Positions 45,670 through 58,240 of a stretch of 64,000 bases of DNA are shown here, one piece after another; position 1 is the stretch's first letter; the number at the start of each line of letters is the position of its first letter. The stretch comes from Desmodus rotundus (lineage: Eukaryota; Chordata; Mammalia; Chiroptera; Phyllostomidae), in contig NC_071389.1 of the NCBI RefSeq assembly GCF_022682495.2, positions 179,366,056-179,430,055 on the forward strand. Reading direction: 5' to 3'. The notes under the pieces were generated by a model, which saw only the letters and a list, made by a program, of their open reading frames with translations, was not told the origin of the DNA and ran no database searches. Made by a program: the position numbers and the translations under genes.

Positions 45670-47025
45670 AATACTAGATAATCTTAAATTATATCACAAA
45701 CCACTATTTTATTACTGTGGTTGTATAACATGTGAGCCCAGGGAAGAACATGCTGTATCCTCAGCCCACTTAAAACAGTGTCTGGCTGTGGTCGTCATTT
45801 AATAGGAATAAGTGAAAAATGAGAACAAAAGACCTCATTGGGGTGACTTCTGCAAATATATGTGTGTGTGTGCGTGTGTGTGTATCATACAGTAAAGACC
45901 TCTAAAAGTTTATCCCTCCATAAAAGCAACAAAAATGCCTGGCAAAAAAAATCGTCAGAATCAAAATTAACCATGGGCTTGCAGCAATCCAGATGACACT
46001 TGTTTAAGAAAAACAGCTGGATCCTGGTGAGAGCAGTGAGCTTTGTGGATTTTAATTTACCTTAATCCCTTCCCCCACTCCCAGTTCCACTGTAGCCTTG
46101 AGATATAACAGCCTACTTTCCTAATCCTGGGGGAAGCAGAAAGAATCTCATTCCCAGAGAAATGTCATTATTTGACCTGACTGCTATGTTTTAAATGTCA
46201 CAGCTATCTGAGATGATGACAGACCAATGGAAAAACTTAAAAGGAAAAGCTGCAGAATGAGATATCCATAGAGACTTTGAAAACTCTGACATTGGAAAAA
46301 CTCTATGGAATTAGTCAAAAAAGTCACTAAACAAGTACAAAATGTAAAAAGCAGCAAAATAATAAACTCTGGGGAAGAAGGAGAATCTGATTTCCAGAAA
46401 TGTCACCTGATGTGATATGCTTAGTTTTCAACAAAAAAAATTATAAGAAACAATAAAGTATGACTTATAAACATGAAAAAAATCAATAGTAATAGTCCGT
46501 GGAAAAGCCCAGATGCTGTACTTACTAGATAAAGATTTTTGTTAAAACTTTAAACTCAGGAAGACCTTCTACAGATCTCTGTATTCTTTCTCTGGGCAGC
46601 TCTTTCCTCTCTGGTACTCTGCTCTGGGAATTCTAGCTATGCTGGCCCTCTAATTCTCTCCTGAATTTCTTAACTCAGTGAGACTGGTAGGCTCCTGTTA
46701 AGATTCCCTTCCTCTGCACTGTGACCTGAAAATTCCCTAGGTAGTAAGCTGGGGCAATTACAGGGCTCACCTGAGTTGTTGTCCACCTCTAAGGAAACAG
46801 TCCCTTGTGCTACATGATGTCCACTATCAGAAAACCATTGTTCTATTATGTCCTACTTCTTATTGTTCAGATGGCAGAGTGAATTCAGTCTCTGTTTCTT
46901 CATCTTGGCCAGAAGCAGAAGGCAGAAGTCCTCCTGCCAGTATTATTACCGTAGTCTCCCTGTTCCCACCTGTGACTATCCAGAGCATATATCAACAATG
47001 TAGTTAAAGTGATCCTTTTAAAATG
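45670..47025. other. Intergenic, nothing recognised
   Basis: A TG-rich microsatellite at about 45858-45884. No gene; short open frames without support. Confidence 0.4.
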
Positions 47026-47029
47026 TAAG

Positions 47030-47345
47030 TTTGATCATATTACTTTTGTCCAATGCTTCTCAATTTCTTCCAAAATAAAACAATGTGTCTGCAGTTATTT
47101 TTAGGTTCTGCTTAACCTGACCCTTCATTACCTCTCTTTTCTAGTATCGCTCTCTGTTCCATGCACACTGGCCCCATCACTGACCCTCAAACACTGTAGG
47201 CACACTTCCAGCTTAACAACACTTATAATTTACTGTTTCCCCTGCTGCACTATAAAGTAAATGATGGTAAGGATTATTTTTTTATTTGCTGATTTAACAA
47301 TAGCACCTAAAATGTGCATGGCACATAGTAGACCCTTGAAATGCC
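47030..47345 (+). repeat. L2 LINE 3' end
   Basis: L2 phrases: 'ctgacccttcattacctct', 'atgatggtaaggattatt' and 'gcatggcacatagtagac'. Old copy. Confidence 0.6.
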
Positions 47346-47988
47346 CTTAAGTGAAAGTCTGAGTTTAATCATAGAGCATTTAGGATATTGGGAAAGTTAC
47401 CAAAACAGGCATTCAGCCATAGGAGACAAAACAAAAACCCAGTTACCAAAAATGGAGTATAATATCAGAATCTTGCCAGTAACGAACATCATTTGATGCC
47501 AAGTATTATTGTTGGACGAGAGATATTTAACATGTTTTACCAAAGACCAGAATTTGACCTAGAGATCGGGCTGTGGGGATAAAGTGACTCAAACTGTGGG
47601 AAGCAAGACAGGATATTAAGCTCAGTCTGAAATGCCTCAAAAACATTATTTCAAAGGACAAAAATGTCTAATAGCAGAACTTTAGGAGGAGTTTGGATGT
47701 GCCCTTGGAAAATATTACTCCTATTAGAATTCATTGACTTGCAATATAATACCATCACTTTTTAAAAATGAATTTTTCAAGATTTTTAATGCTGATGAAA
47801 GATGTGGTAAAATGGGCACCTTATAAACTAATGGTTGAACTGTTACAGACATTTGTTAATTTTTAAAAATTGTAGTAAAACATAAAATTTTCCTTTTAAG
47901 TATACAGTTCAGGGACATTAAGGATATTCACATTGTTGTGTAACCATCACCACCAACCATCTCCAAAAACTGTTTCAATACCATCATT

Positions 47989-48197
47989 TCTTTTTTATGT
48001 TAAGATTTTATTTATTTTTAGAGAGAGGGGAAGGAAGGGAGAAAGAGAGGGGCAGAAACATCAATGTGAGGGAGAAACATCGATCGGTTGCCTCTTGTAC
48101 ACACCCCAACCAGGGACCGAACCCACAACCCAGGCATATGTCCCAAACAAGAATTGAACCAGTGACACTCAACCAACTGAGCCACACCGATCGGGAC
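47989..48197 (-). mobile_element. VES SINE
   Basis: Minus-oriented, head at 48197 ('gtcccgatcggtgtggct'), A/T tail at the left. The target duplication ACCATCATT is at 47980-47988 and 48198-48206. Confidence 0.92.
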
Positions 48198-48884
48198 ACC
48201 ATCATTCTTAATTTTTAAAAAATGTAGCAATATTTTTTTCCTAAAAGTACTTGTGTTTACCTAACTATATAATTGGTGAATTAAAAAGAAACTTCTTCCT
48301 TTGATACTGAAGAGATTAGTTATACAGTCTAAGCAAAAGCAGAAGAAAACACAAACGAATCCCAAGGCCTTCAACCACATGTTGTGTTCTAACTTTGAAA
48401 CAGAAAAGCTTCAGAGCTCATCAAGAAAAACATGTCCTTGACTCAACCCGCTTCCATTATGTCAGGTCTTTTTTTTTTTTTTTTTTTAAATATGTCTTTA
48501 CTAGGAAGACTACCTGGCACATCCCCATCCTTTTACTCTACAATAGCTGCCAATACCAATTCTCCTGGCATTGATGGGGAGCAGTTCTCTGAACTGGGCC
48601 ATTGCATTTTGAACCTGGCAGCTGTTTGTGGGCTGAGAGCAGCATGTAGTACCTATATAAGGTCTAAAATATGTTCTTGCTTTCAGAGTAGTACTGTAGT
48701 TATCTTGGTGTTCTCATTTAGACTAGAAAGTTATAGAAAGTACAGGATATTTATTGCCAGTGATCTGTTCAGTGGCCAAAGATTGGAAAGTTAAGTTTCT
48801 CACAATTTGTGTCCCAGATGCATTTAGAAACTCACTTCTTTCTTGATTTTGACTCTGCTCCCATAGATTCTTTCTCTTTTTTTT

Positions 48885-49165
48885 TTTTCAGGTGAAAGTG
48901 AGAGTAAGTTTATTAAAGTAAAGCTTGGGACAGTAAAGCAGAGGAAGGGCCCCTGGAGAGAGGATCAGGGGATAAGCCTAGGTGAGCTACCACTGCCCAC
49001 TGCTCCCCTGGGTGCAGATCTCATTGGGACACTTAGAGCTTAGGATAGAAGAAGTAAAGTACATGCCCGAGGAAAGGGGGATGCAGGCGTGTTCAAAGAA
49101 TGACGGTGAGATTCTCTCTTACTCCTCCTTGTCTGTCTCCTCCCTACCCCTCCCTCATCTTTTCT
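48885..49165 (-). repeat. LTR-like fragment related to 34961-35900
   Basis: It again has 'gtttattaaag' (minus-strand AATAAA) followed by text parallel to the first copy: 'ggatcaggggataagcc' against 'ggttcaggggctcagcc', and 'ccactgctcccctgggtgca' against 'ctttgctgccctggttgca'. Truncated. Confidence 0.5.
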
Positions 49166-49261
49166 GACCCCATCTTTAACTACCACCACTTTGGAAAGCT
49201 TATCTTCCCTTCCAGGTTCAACTACATCCTATATATAGAGGGAAGCTTAATATAGGTTAAA

Positions 49262-49755
49262 GCTAGAGGGAACATCAGAATTAACACCATCTAATTCCTT
49301 CCTTTTCCAGATGAGGAACTGAAGCCCCAGGAGATTAACTGATTTACCGTGTATAATGCGCACCCATGTGTTTGGCCCAAACTTTCAGGAAAAAAATCTT
49401 TCATTTTAATTTTTTTATTCAATTATTTATTTATTTGTATGTAGATACTTGCTTTTTGTATTATGAAGGAATTTTAGCATTTATTTTTGAACATACAGAT
49501 ACCATTATTGCTTTCCAGAGTTACACTTCTAATGCATAAGAATTAAAAACATTTATATAGATATGGAATTAGTGCTACCCATGTATAATGCACATCCTTA
49601 TTTTTCCCTCAAAAATTTGGGCAAAAACTGTGCATTACACATGGTCAAATATAGTACCTAGGATTGTGCAGTTAGTTACTGGCTGAGCCAGCCAAAACAC
49701 TACTTCCTGTCTCTCAGTCCTGTGCTCTCTCCACTACACAATGCTACTACCCTAA
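49262..49755. repeat. MIR-like element carrying the MITE
   Basis: Left part 49262-49341 ('ccagatgaggaactgaagccc') and right part 49663-49755 ('gcagttagttactggctgagccag') together give the usual MIR text interrupted at a TA. Confidence 0.55.
49342..49662. mobile_element. Mariner/Tc1-type MITE inserted in a MIR
   Basis: Inverted ends: left ACCGTGTATAATGCGCAC, right (reversed) ACCATGTGTAATGCACAG, both followed by 'tttggcc/ttttgcc'. TA dinucleotides lie at both borders. The interior is AT-rich and non-coding. Confidence 0.65.
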
Positions 49756-50019
49756 ATTCAATATACTGGGTCCCTATCCTGTGACTTGTAAGCTATATCC
49801 ATTACTTGTTATTCCACCATCAGGCAAGGCAGCACAATCCTGCCACATACAGAGTGTATGTACTATAAATACTTTCACAGTATAAAATATATTACTTATG
49901 TAAAAATATAAAACACATGTGACTATAAATGTAAAATATATATAATGAATATCATATAATTACTAAGTATACTTAATATATACTTAATTCATATACATAT
50001 TTTTGCTATAAAAATGTGT

Positions 50020-50625
50020 TATGTTTCTATTGCTGTATAACAAAACCACAAGTTAGGTGGTTTGAAACAACAGGTAGATACTTATTATCTCATAGTTTTC
50101 ATGGGTCAGTAGTCTGGGCACAGGTCTCCTCAGGGTCTCACCAGGCTGCAGTTTCATGAGGATCAGGTTCCTCTTCCAAGTTCAGTAACTGTTGGCACAA
50201 TTCAGTTCCTTGGGATTGTAGGACCGAAGGCTTTGACTCTTATTGCTCTGTGCCACATGGCCACCTCCACTCCTCTCCTCTCCATGTGGCACTGTTTCTT
50301 CAAGGCCAACAGAGTGTCTCTGCAGCTCCCAGTCTCTAAATTCTCCTGTCTCTGTCCTCTAGATCTTTTTCTAACGAGTTCATATGATTAAGTAGAGCCC
50401 ACCAAGATAATCTCCCTTTTGATGAACTTAAAGTCAACTGATTAGGGGCCTTAATTACAACAGCAAAATCTTTTCACCTTTGTCATATAACATAAAATCT
50501 AATTACAGGACTGATATCCCTTTATATTCATAGGTGCCATTCAAGGAGAGGGAACCATACAGGAAATGCACACCAGGGGATGGGAACCTTGGGGGGTGTT
50601 TTAGGATTCTGCCTACTCCAACACT
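50020..50625 (-). repeat. MLT1-type MaLR LTR, antisense
   Basis: On the plus strand it reads 'ttgctgtataacaaaacc', 'ggtggtttgaaacaacagg', 'gggtctcaccaggctgcag', 'cttcttcaaggcc'-like text, and ends in 'taggattctgcctactcca', the reverse of an MLT1 LTR start. No internal coding sequence. Confidence 0.65.
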
Positions 50626-50984
50626 TAATAGAAGATATTTCATTCTCACTTCCTGGGTATCCAAAGTTATTCCAATTGCTTTCTTTACCAGTTTGAAACC
50701 CCCTCTCTGAGAGCAGGGACTAACAATCAAGGAAATGCTAGTTTTTATTTTGGCTTTGCTACTATGTGACCATTGGAAGGTCACTTAATTCCTCTAAACC
50801 TATGTTTTAATCTTTCAAATATTTTTATCTTGAGTAAAACAAGAAACTGTCTCTATATTGATATTCACCAGTCATTTCATCTCCTTCTGTTGTTCCTCAA
50901 CTTTTTAAGAAAACTCCCCACTCCCACATCTTTCCATGGGAAACTATCCATATTAAGAGATGACATATCTTTCTGGCACTTACT

Positions 50985-51295
50985 AGTTATGGGTAATGAG
51001 GTGATATTTCTTTGTAGTTTTGATTTGCATTTCCTTAATGATTAGTTATAGTGAGCATTTCCCCATGTGCTTATTGGCCATTTGTACATCTTTTTTGGAG
51101 AAGCATCTATCCAAGTTTTTTCCCCTTTTAATTGGGTTGTTTTTGTATTGTTGAATTTTAGCAGTTCTTGATATATTCTGAATATTAATACCTTATCAGA
51201 TAGTTAACTTGGAAATACTCTTCCACTCTGAGGGTTGTCTTTTTACTGTTAATATTATGCAAATTTGTTTTTAATTGTCCACTTTTTTTTTAATA
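50985..51295 (-). repeat. L1 3' UTR fragment, antisense
   Basis: Text such as 'ttgatttgcatttccttaatg', 'gtgagcatttccccatgtg' and 'agttcttgatatattctg' in the order of an inverted mammalian L1 3' region (shown here in short pieces). Confidence 0.75.
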
Positions 51296-51727
51296 CTAGT
51301 GGAAGACAAAGAATATCAGTTATAATTAGTTCTTTAATGATCCTTCAGTGCAGAGGGGAGAAATTCTAGGAGAGCCATTTAATTAATATCAGTTATGTTC
51401 CAAATGCTAACAAGACTCTTAAATTAAAACCTGTCTTGATCATCTTTTGCAGATTAAAAAAAAGTTCACAGACAGGTGAACTTGTCCACAATCTCAGAAC
51501 TAGTATGTTCCAAAATTAAAATTTAGACTGCTCTTTGTTCACTATATACACATATGATTCTTATAAAATGATTAGGATAGGGTTATTAGAGACTACTTGG
51601 CAAATAATAGACTTGAATGGTCTTACCAGCTGACTTCATTGCAAGCTCCCTGAACTTGGGAATTCTGTATAGTTCTGCTCTGGGAATACTGTATTTATAT
51701 CATTTATATTACCAAAAGTCAGGTCTG

Positions 51728-51893
51728 GCCCTGGCCGATGTGGCTCAGTGGATTAAGTGCTGGCCTGTGAACCAAAGGGCCGCTGGTTTGATTCCCAGTC
51801 AAGGCACATGCCTGGGTTGCGGGCTAGGTTCCCAGGAGAGAGAGTGCGAGAGGCTACCAGACACTGATGTTTCTCTCCCTCTCTTAAAAAAAA
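51728..51893 (+). mobile_element. VES SINE, short form, clean 14-bp target duplication
   Basis: Plus-oriented, head gccctggccgatgtggctc, ends in a pure A run instead of (AAAT)n. The flanking repeat AAAAGTCAGGTCTG is perfect (51714-51727 and 51894-51907), so the insertion is fairly recent. Confidence 0.95.
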
Positions 51894-51907
51894 AAAAGTC
51901 AGGTCTG

Positions 51908-53530
51908 TCAAACCCAGACTAGTCCCCATACATATTAGGCTTTTTGGCAAAAACACCTTACCTCAAGCAGTCTAGAATTATGCTAATGTGTCTGCTTATA
52001 CATAAATCGAATTTATAAAATGTTTATCACCTGTGCCAACAATGCATATTAAATGTTTCTGACTGGCTAATGTTGGCTTGTGTTTTCACTCAAATGGATT
52101 TTCCTATAGACTTAGAGATGGAGTGGACTATATATACTGAAATAAAATTGAAGACCATGAAAATTGTTTTGGAAATATTGAACTGGTTGGCAGCCTTTCC
52201 TTTCTTTCTGTTTTCATTATGATCCCACACCCTACTTATACCAACTATGGGTTTTTAATATATTCCCTGAGTGTGTGCTTAAATATCCAATTGATTTTAT
52301 TGAATTGGTACAAATGACTTTACTATACTTCTTGGCACTTTATAGTCCCTAGATGTTAATTAGACTTGGCAATTCTTTAATTTCACCATATCCCTATTAT
52401 AGTCCAGCTTATCCTCCATTAGATATAGTGCCAGTCAAGTCATCCCAAGACTTCTGGTTTTTGAAAGGAAGCCATTATTATTATTTTTTTTAATCAACTC
52501 TTATCTGTTATTCTCATCCTTTGATAATGAATCACATAACCATATTTTGGGATTCACTTTAGATATAACTATAGAAAACTTCTCTAGTTTTCCAAGGTAC
52601 TATTTTTTTAACCATTAGTATACAGATTTCTCCCCCAAAGGCTTACCTCTCCAGTAATGATCAATTTTTGTTAAATAATTTTCAACTTGTTATCCTAAGA
52701 AAATCTGTCAAAGAATATTTATATTATTGTCCTCAGTTTCATTTCTTGCATTAGAATTCTTTGGTTGCCTTAACAGAAACAAATTTCAACAGAGGGAAAG
52801 CTTATTGGAAGAATACTGCAGTATTTCATATAACTAAGCCAAGATAATAAATTACGGTAGAAGCAAATAATAGAATTTTATGTAGCAGTTTAAAAACTGA
52901 AGTAGGAGTATACCTACTTGTATGGCAAGCTATTGACTATGTATTGTGAAGTTATGAAACACTGTTTATATCATGATCCCATTGAGTTAAGGAAAAAAAG
53001 ACATGCTTGTAATAAATGAATTTAGAAATTCTGAAAGGATATACAAGAAAATGTTGACAGTGATTCCTCCTAGGGATTAAGTGCAGGAGGAGGGGTAGGG
53101 ATGCCAGGGGATTTTACTTGCCAGTTTATTTTCTCCTTCAGAACTATTTGTTCACCTCAAGTAGTACTGTGGCAGCTGTAGAGGTGTGCCAATCAGACCT
53201 CTCCTAAAACTACCTGTGAAAAATGTGGTTGTCTGGCCAACGTCCAGCTGCCATTCTTTTGGATCCACTCCAGTATTCACACCAAGGCCACCTTCCTGGT
53301 TTACTTTTAGCCAATGACTGCACACAGCGGGGTACTAGGTCTCAGATACATAATATATAGTCATTGCCTTGGTAATTTTATTTCCTACTTCAATCAGGAG
53401 AGAGGAAATAGTTCTCATACACATAAGATGGACAATATTCATTTTTTCTTTAGGGATATGTTAACCCTTGCACTTTTGACAATACGATCTAAATTACAGG
53501 AAATCTGAACATCCCACAGAACATCCTATA
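51908..53530. other. Intergenic, nothing recognised
   Basis: AT-rich, unique-looking sequence with no open frame over 65 codons and no clear repeat. Confidence 0.4.
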
Positions 53531-53534
53531 AATG

Positions 53535-55890
53535 CACCACCTTCATGTGCTGCGTAACAATCGTTCAATCAATGACGGACTGCACATGAAAAATTCCTAT
53601 CACCTAGTGACATTCAGCCGTCTTAACATTGTAGAATATAAAGTCTACGGCTAATGTTGCCAGTAACAGGCCACATCAAGTGATTGACCTGGAACAAAAT
53701 TAAAAGTGATTTAAGGACCACAAAGGTGGAAAATTAGTGATGATTACTGCTTGCCAGTCAGGCAAGTCCTCCTCCATCATGACTATGATCTTGAAAAATA
53801 AGAACAAAATGATGGAAGCTGTTAAAGGATCTGCTTCAGATCCTTGAAGGCATCCAGACTAACAAGAACCTGACAAGGTCCTATGTCAGACAGAAAAACT
53901 TATGATCACCTGGGTTGGAGACCAAGCACAAGAGCATCCTCCTCAGCACCATGACAGTCAAAGCCAAAGCCAAAAGGTTTACTTGCAATGTTGACAGAGA
54001 AGGTTGGACCCAACTGCAACATTGAATTTAGTGCTAGCTCTGGGTAGTTTAAACAATTCAGAATCATTATTCATTACATAATGTGAAAGTGAGTGCTGAG
54101 GTGAAGGCAGCTGAAGACTTTTTGGAAACTCTAAACTCATTGTGTAAGAAAATTACTTGCCAGAGCAAATATTCAATATGGATGAAACCTCCTTATTGTG
54201 GAAACAGAAGCCCAAAAGAACTTTTATCCACAGGGAGGCTAAGTCAATGTCAGATCTCAAGGCATTTAAGGCCAAGGTAACGGCGGCAATGTTATAGATT
54301 AAAAATTTAAACCCTCTGTGAGCTGTGACAGTGAGAATCCCAGGGCCTTCAAGCATATTCACAAGCACTGCCAGTGTGCTACCGCAGTAAAGACCTAGAT
54401 GTGGGCCCAGCTCCTCCTGCAAGATGTCCTCTTGAATTGCTATGCCAGTGAAATGGGGGAAGTACTATCTGGAGAATAATGTATCTTTCAAGATTTTGCT
54501 TATTATTGATAATGCTCCCAGAATCTTTTTATTTATTGGTGATCTTCATCCCAACATCAAAGTTGTATTTCTTCCTCCAACCACCACCTCTTTGATCCAA
54601 CACATGGATCAAGAAGAGCAGCTTTTTAAGGCCAACTACAAGGGGCACCTTATCCCAAACTATGGCTGCAACTGAGGAAGACACTGAGAAGAATCTGATG
54701 CAATTCTGGAAGGATTATTATCTATGACTGCATCAAGTACCTTGCTGGGGCTTGAGGTGATGTGAGCAAGCAGTATATAAATGGCATCTGGAAGAAGACA
54801 CCCAAGAGGTTTACCCATGACTTCAAAGGGATTGGTCAAGGATGAGGAGTTTTGCAAAAATCAACAAGGCTGTGGCAGAGATGGCAAACTTTATAAGGAT
54901 GACATTGAGGACATTCTAGAGGTGTTTCTTGAAAAACTGTGTAATGAGTTGTTGGAACTGGAGCAGGAATGCATACCTGAAGAAGAGGTAAGAAAAGGAA
55001 ACTGCAGAACCACCCCCCACCTCAAACATTCACAGCAAAGGGTTAGCAGCTCTCACAGACCTCAACAAGCTCCGTACAAAGTTTGAAAACATGGACCCCA
55101 ACACCAGAAGGTTTCCATTACCAGATGCAAATGTTCACGGTGCACTATCTGTTTACAAGCAAATCTATGGTGCAAAAAGAAACAAATCAAGCAAACCACC
55201 ACAGACACACTTCTGAAAAGAGTGACACCTCCTCAGACAGGTCCTTCAGGAAGTATTCAGATGAAGGCATTGTTCTCACATGCACGTTATTGCCCCTGAA
55301 GATCTGGCAAAACAAGATGTGGAAGTGGAAGACAGGGATATTGATGATCCTGACCCCGTGTAGACGTAGGCTAATGTTTGTGTCTCCGTTTCTAGCAAAA
55401 AAGTTTAAAAAGTAAAAAAATAAAAATTAAAAATAGAAAAACTTTTACAGAATGGGATATGAAGAAAATATTTTTGTATAGCTGTACAATGTTTTTTTAA
55501 GCTATTACAGTTTCAAAGTTGAAAAAATTAAGTTGCTAAAGTAATAGTAAGCTGGTTAATATATGAAATTTTTTCTTATAAATTTAGTGTAGCTTAAGTG
55601 TAGTGTTTACAAAGCCCACAGCAGTGTAATGTCCTAGACTTTCAAATTCACCCACCACTCACTCGCTAACTATTCCAAAGCAACTTTCAGTCCTGCAGGC
55701 TCTATTCATGGTAAGTGTCCCATATAAGTGTAAACGTTTTTATCTTTTATACTGTATTTTTACTGTACCTTTTCTATGTTTAGATATGTTTTTGAAACAC
55801 AAATACTTACTATTGTGTTAAAACTGCCTACACAGTCAGTGCAGTAACATGTGGTACAGGTTTGTAGCCAAAGAACTACAGGCTACACCA
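53535..55890 (+). mobile_element. Decayed Tigger/pogo DNA transposon with transposase remnant
   Basis: The middle encodes a broken pogo-type transposase (DDE superfamily). Frames at 54442-54675 keep SFKILLIIDNAP, IKVVFLPPTTTSLIQHMDQ and the tail ATEEDTEKNLMQFWKDYY continues in the next frame. 'IWKKTPKRFTHDFKG' and 'ELEQECIPEEE' follow, all in family order. The ends (53540-53600 'gctgcgtaacaatcgttc'; 55635-55880 'cccaccactcactcg', 'ctgtaccttttctatgtttag') match a Tigger4/Zombi-like element. Several frameshifts and stops: inactive. Confidence 0.8.
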
Positions 55891-56064
55891 TGACTTGTGG
55901 GAAGCAAGGGAAGTGACTGAAAGCGGGGTGAGAGCCGAGCAAGCGGCATAGTTCCCCCTCTAACCTCTTCCCCACATACAATGCCACAAAGCAGGGAAGT
56001 GAGCTGCCCCACCTTGGCAAATACCTAAGCCTCTGCCCCTTACAACATAACAGGTGCTCCAAGA

Positions 56065-57300
56065 CAAAGAAATATGGTCTAAATGAAAGAACAAATCAAA
56101 ACTCCAGAAAAAGAACTAAGTGGCAAGGAGATAGCCAACCTACTGGATGCAGAGTTCAAAACACTGGTAATCAGGATGCTCACAGAAATGACTGAGTACA
56201 GACACAAAATAAAGGAAGAAGTGAAAGCTATACAAAATGAAATAAAGAAAAATATACAGGGAACAACAGTGAAGGGGAGAAAACCAGGACTTAAATCAAT
56301 GATTTGGAACAAAAGGAAGAAATAGACATTGAACTGGAACAGAATGAAGAAACAAGAATTCAAAAAAAAATGAGGAGAGGCTTAGGAACCTCTGGGACAA
56401 CTTTAAACTTCTAACAATCTGAATCAGAGGGGTGCCAGAAGGAGAAGAGGAAGGGCAAGAAATTGAAAACTTACCTGAAAAAATAATGAAGGAAAACTTC
56501 CCCAGTTGGGCAAAGGAACTAGACATGCAAATCCAGGAAGCTCAGAGAGTCCCAAACAAGTTGGATCCAAGGAGAAACACACCAAGACACATAATAATAA
56601 AGTTACCCAAGATTAAACCTAAGGAGAGAATCTTAAAAGCAGCAAGAGAAAAGAAGACAGTTGCCTACAAAGGAGTTCCCATAAGACTATCAGCTAATTT
56701 GTCAAAAGAAACCTTATAGGCAAGAAGGGGCTGAAAAGAAGTATTCAAAGTCATGAAAAGCAAGGACCTACATCCAAGATTACTCCATCCAGCAAAGCTA
56801 TCATTTAGAATAGAAGGGAAGATAAAGTGCTTCCCAGATAAGGTAAAGTTAAAGTAGTTCATCATCACCCAGCCCTTATTATATTAAACGTTAAAGGGAC
56901 TTACCTAAGGAAAAGATCAAAACTATGAATAAAACTACAACAAACTCACAACTATCCACAACTGAACCTAAAAACACAAAAACAAACTAATCAACTAGAA
57001 CAGGAACAGAATCACAGAAATGGAGATCACATGGAGAGTTACAGGCAGGGAGGGGGCAGGAGGAGAATGTGGGGAAAAGGTACAAGAATGAGATGCCTAA
57101 TTGGTAGGCACAAAGTAGACATGGTGAGGTAACCAATAGTACAGGAAATGGAGACACCAAAGAACTTATATGTAGGACCATGGACATGAACTAAGGGAGG
57201 GAAATGCTGGAGAAAGGAAGCTGCAGGGCAGAAAGGGATAAAGGGGAGGAAAAAAATGTGACAACTGTAATAACATAATCAATAAATTACACTTTTAAAA
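56065..57300 (+). mobile_element. HAL1-like (half-L1) element, copy 2
   Basis: Starts with the same 'gaaatatggtctaaatgaaa' as copy 1 and ends in the same 'cataatcaataaa' 3' end. ORF1 text is split over two frames (56083-56325 and 56432-56719: MKENFPSWAKELDMQIQEAQ, RHIIIKLPKIKPKERILKAA). No ORF2 lies between ORF1 and the 3' part. Confidence 0.75.
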
Positions 57301-57990
57301 AAAGAGTACTTCTTACTGGATTGCCTTTATTGGACTGCATCTTCACTGCAGGACATCTCAGGGCCAAGACGTACTGCTTTTCCTGTGCAATAAACTTTCT
57401 TCAATTTTAAGGTTACCATGAATCTTGCTAATTATCCTATTCTGTTCTTTGCCAATATTGTTCCACTTTAAGCTAATGTACAGGACCCAACTGTATGCAT
57501 TTGCATAATTTTAAAACCCTGTTTTATTTTATTTTTCTCCCTCTGTTTTGGCTTCATTCCAATCTTCTCCATTTGTTTTAATACATCTCTGTTAAATTAC
57601 CTCAAATCATTTTCCAGAAAACAAGTCATACTATCCTAAATTATTCCTTATAGTTCATAATATGCACATTCCTTACTTAATTTTTCTAGTTTAGGAGCCA
57701 GAAAAAGTATTTTTGTAATGAGCTGACAGGGAAAATAATCTGGAGAAAAATGAGATAAATGTTTTTTTCTTATATAAAACTTCTTAGCCAATGAAGTGTG
57801 GAGATAAAGAATCAGTCTAGATTAGGAGAAATGCCTCCAAAACATGCAATGTTCCAACCACAGGCTCTCATAAAGGAGCTTAAATTGGAAAACTGAAAGG
57901 AAATAAAGTAAGACTTATAGACTCCAATTCTGAAATTAAAAGATTCAATAGCTCTTAAATAGGATATCAATAACCAAAATTAACAGGATT
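57301..57990. other. Intergenic, nothing recognised
   Basis: No open frame and no clear repeat. Confidence 0.4.
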
Positions 57991-57999
57991 AAAGGGCAG

Positions 58000-58240
58000 T
58001 TAGTATTTATTAAATACTCAATTATGTGCTAAGCACTGTACATATATTATAGCATAGCTATTCTTACACATCAATCTAGGAAAGTAGGTACAATTATTTC
58101 CATTTGTTACAAATGTCTTGAAGAGGGTGACTTTATCCAAAGGCCATATAACCAGTACATGATGGAATTAGAATTTTATCAATATTTGATTATAAAGCCC
58201 ATTCTTTACTCCAAGTACTAGGGCTGCCTCTGTATACACA
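58000..58240 (+). repeat. MIR-like element
   Basis: Core text 'attatgtgctaagcactgta', 'aatctaggaaagtaggta' and 'caaaggccatataaccagta', in MIR order but diverged. Confidence 0.6.
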
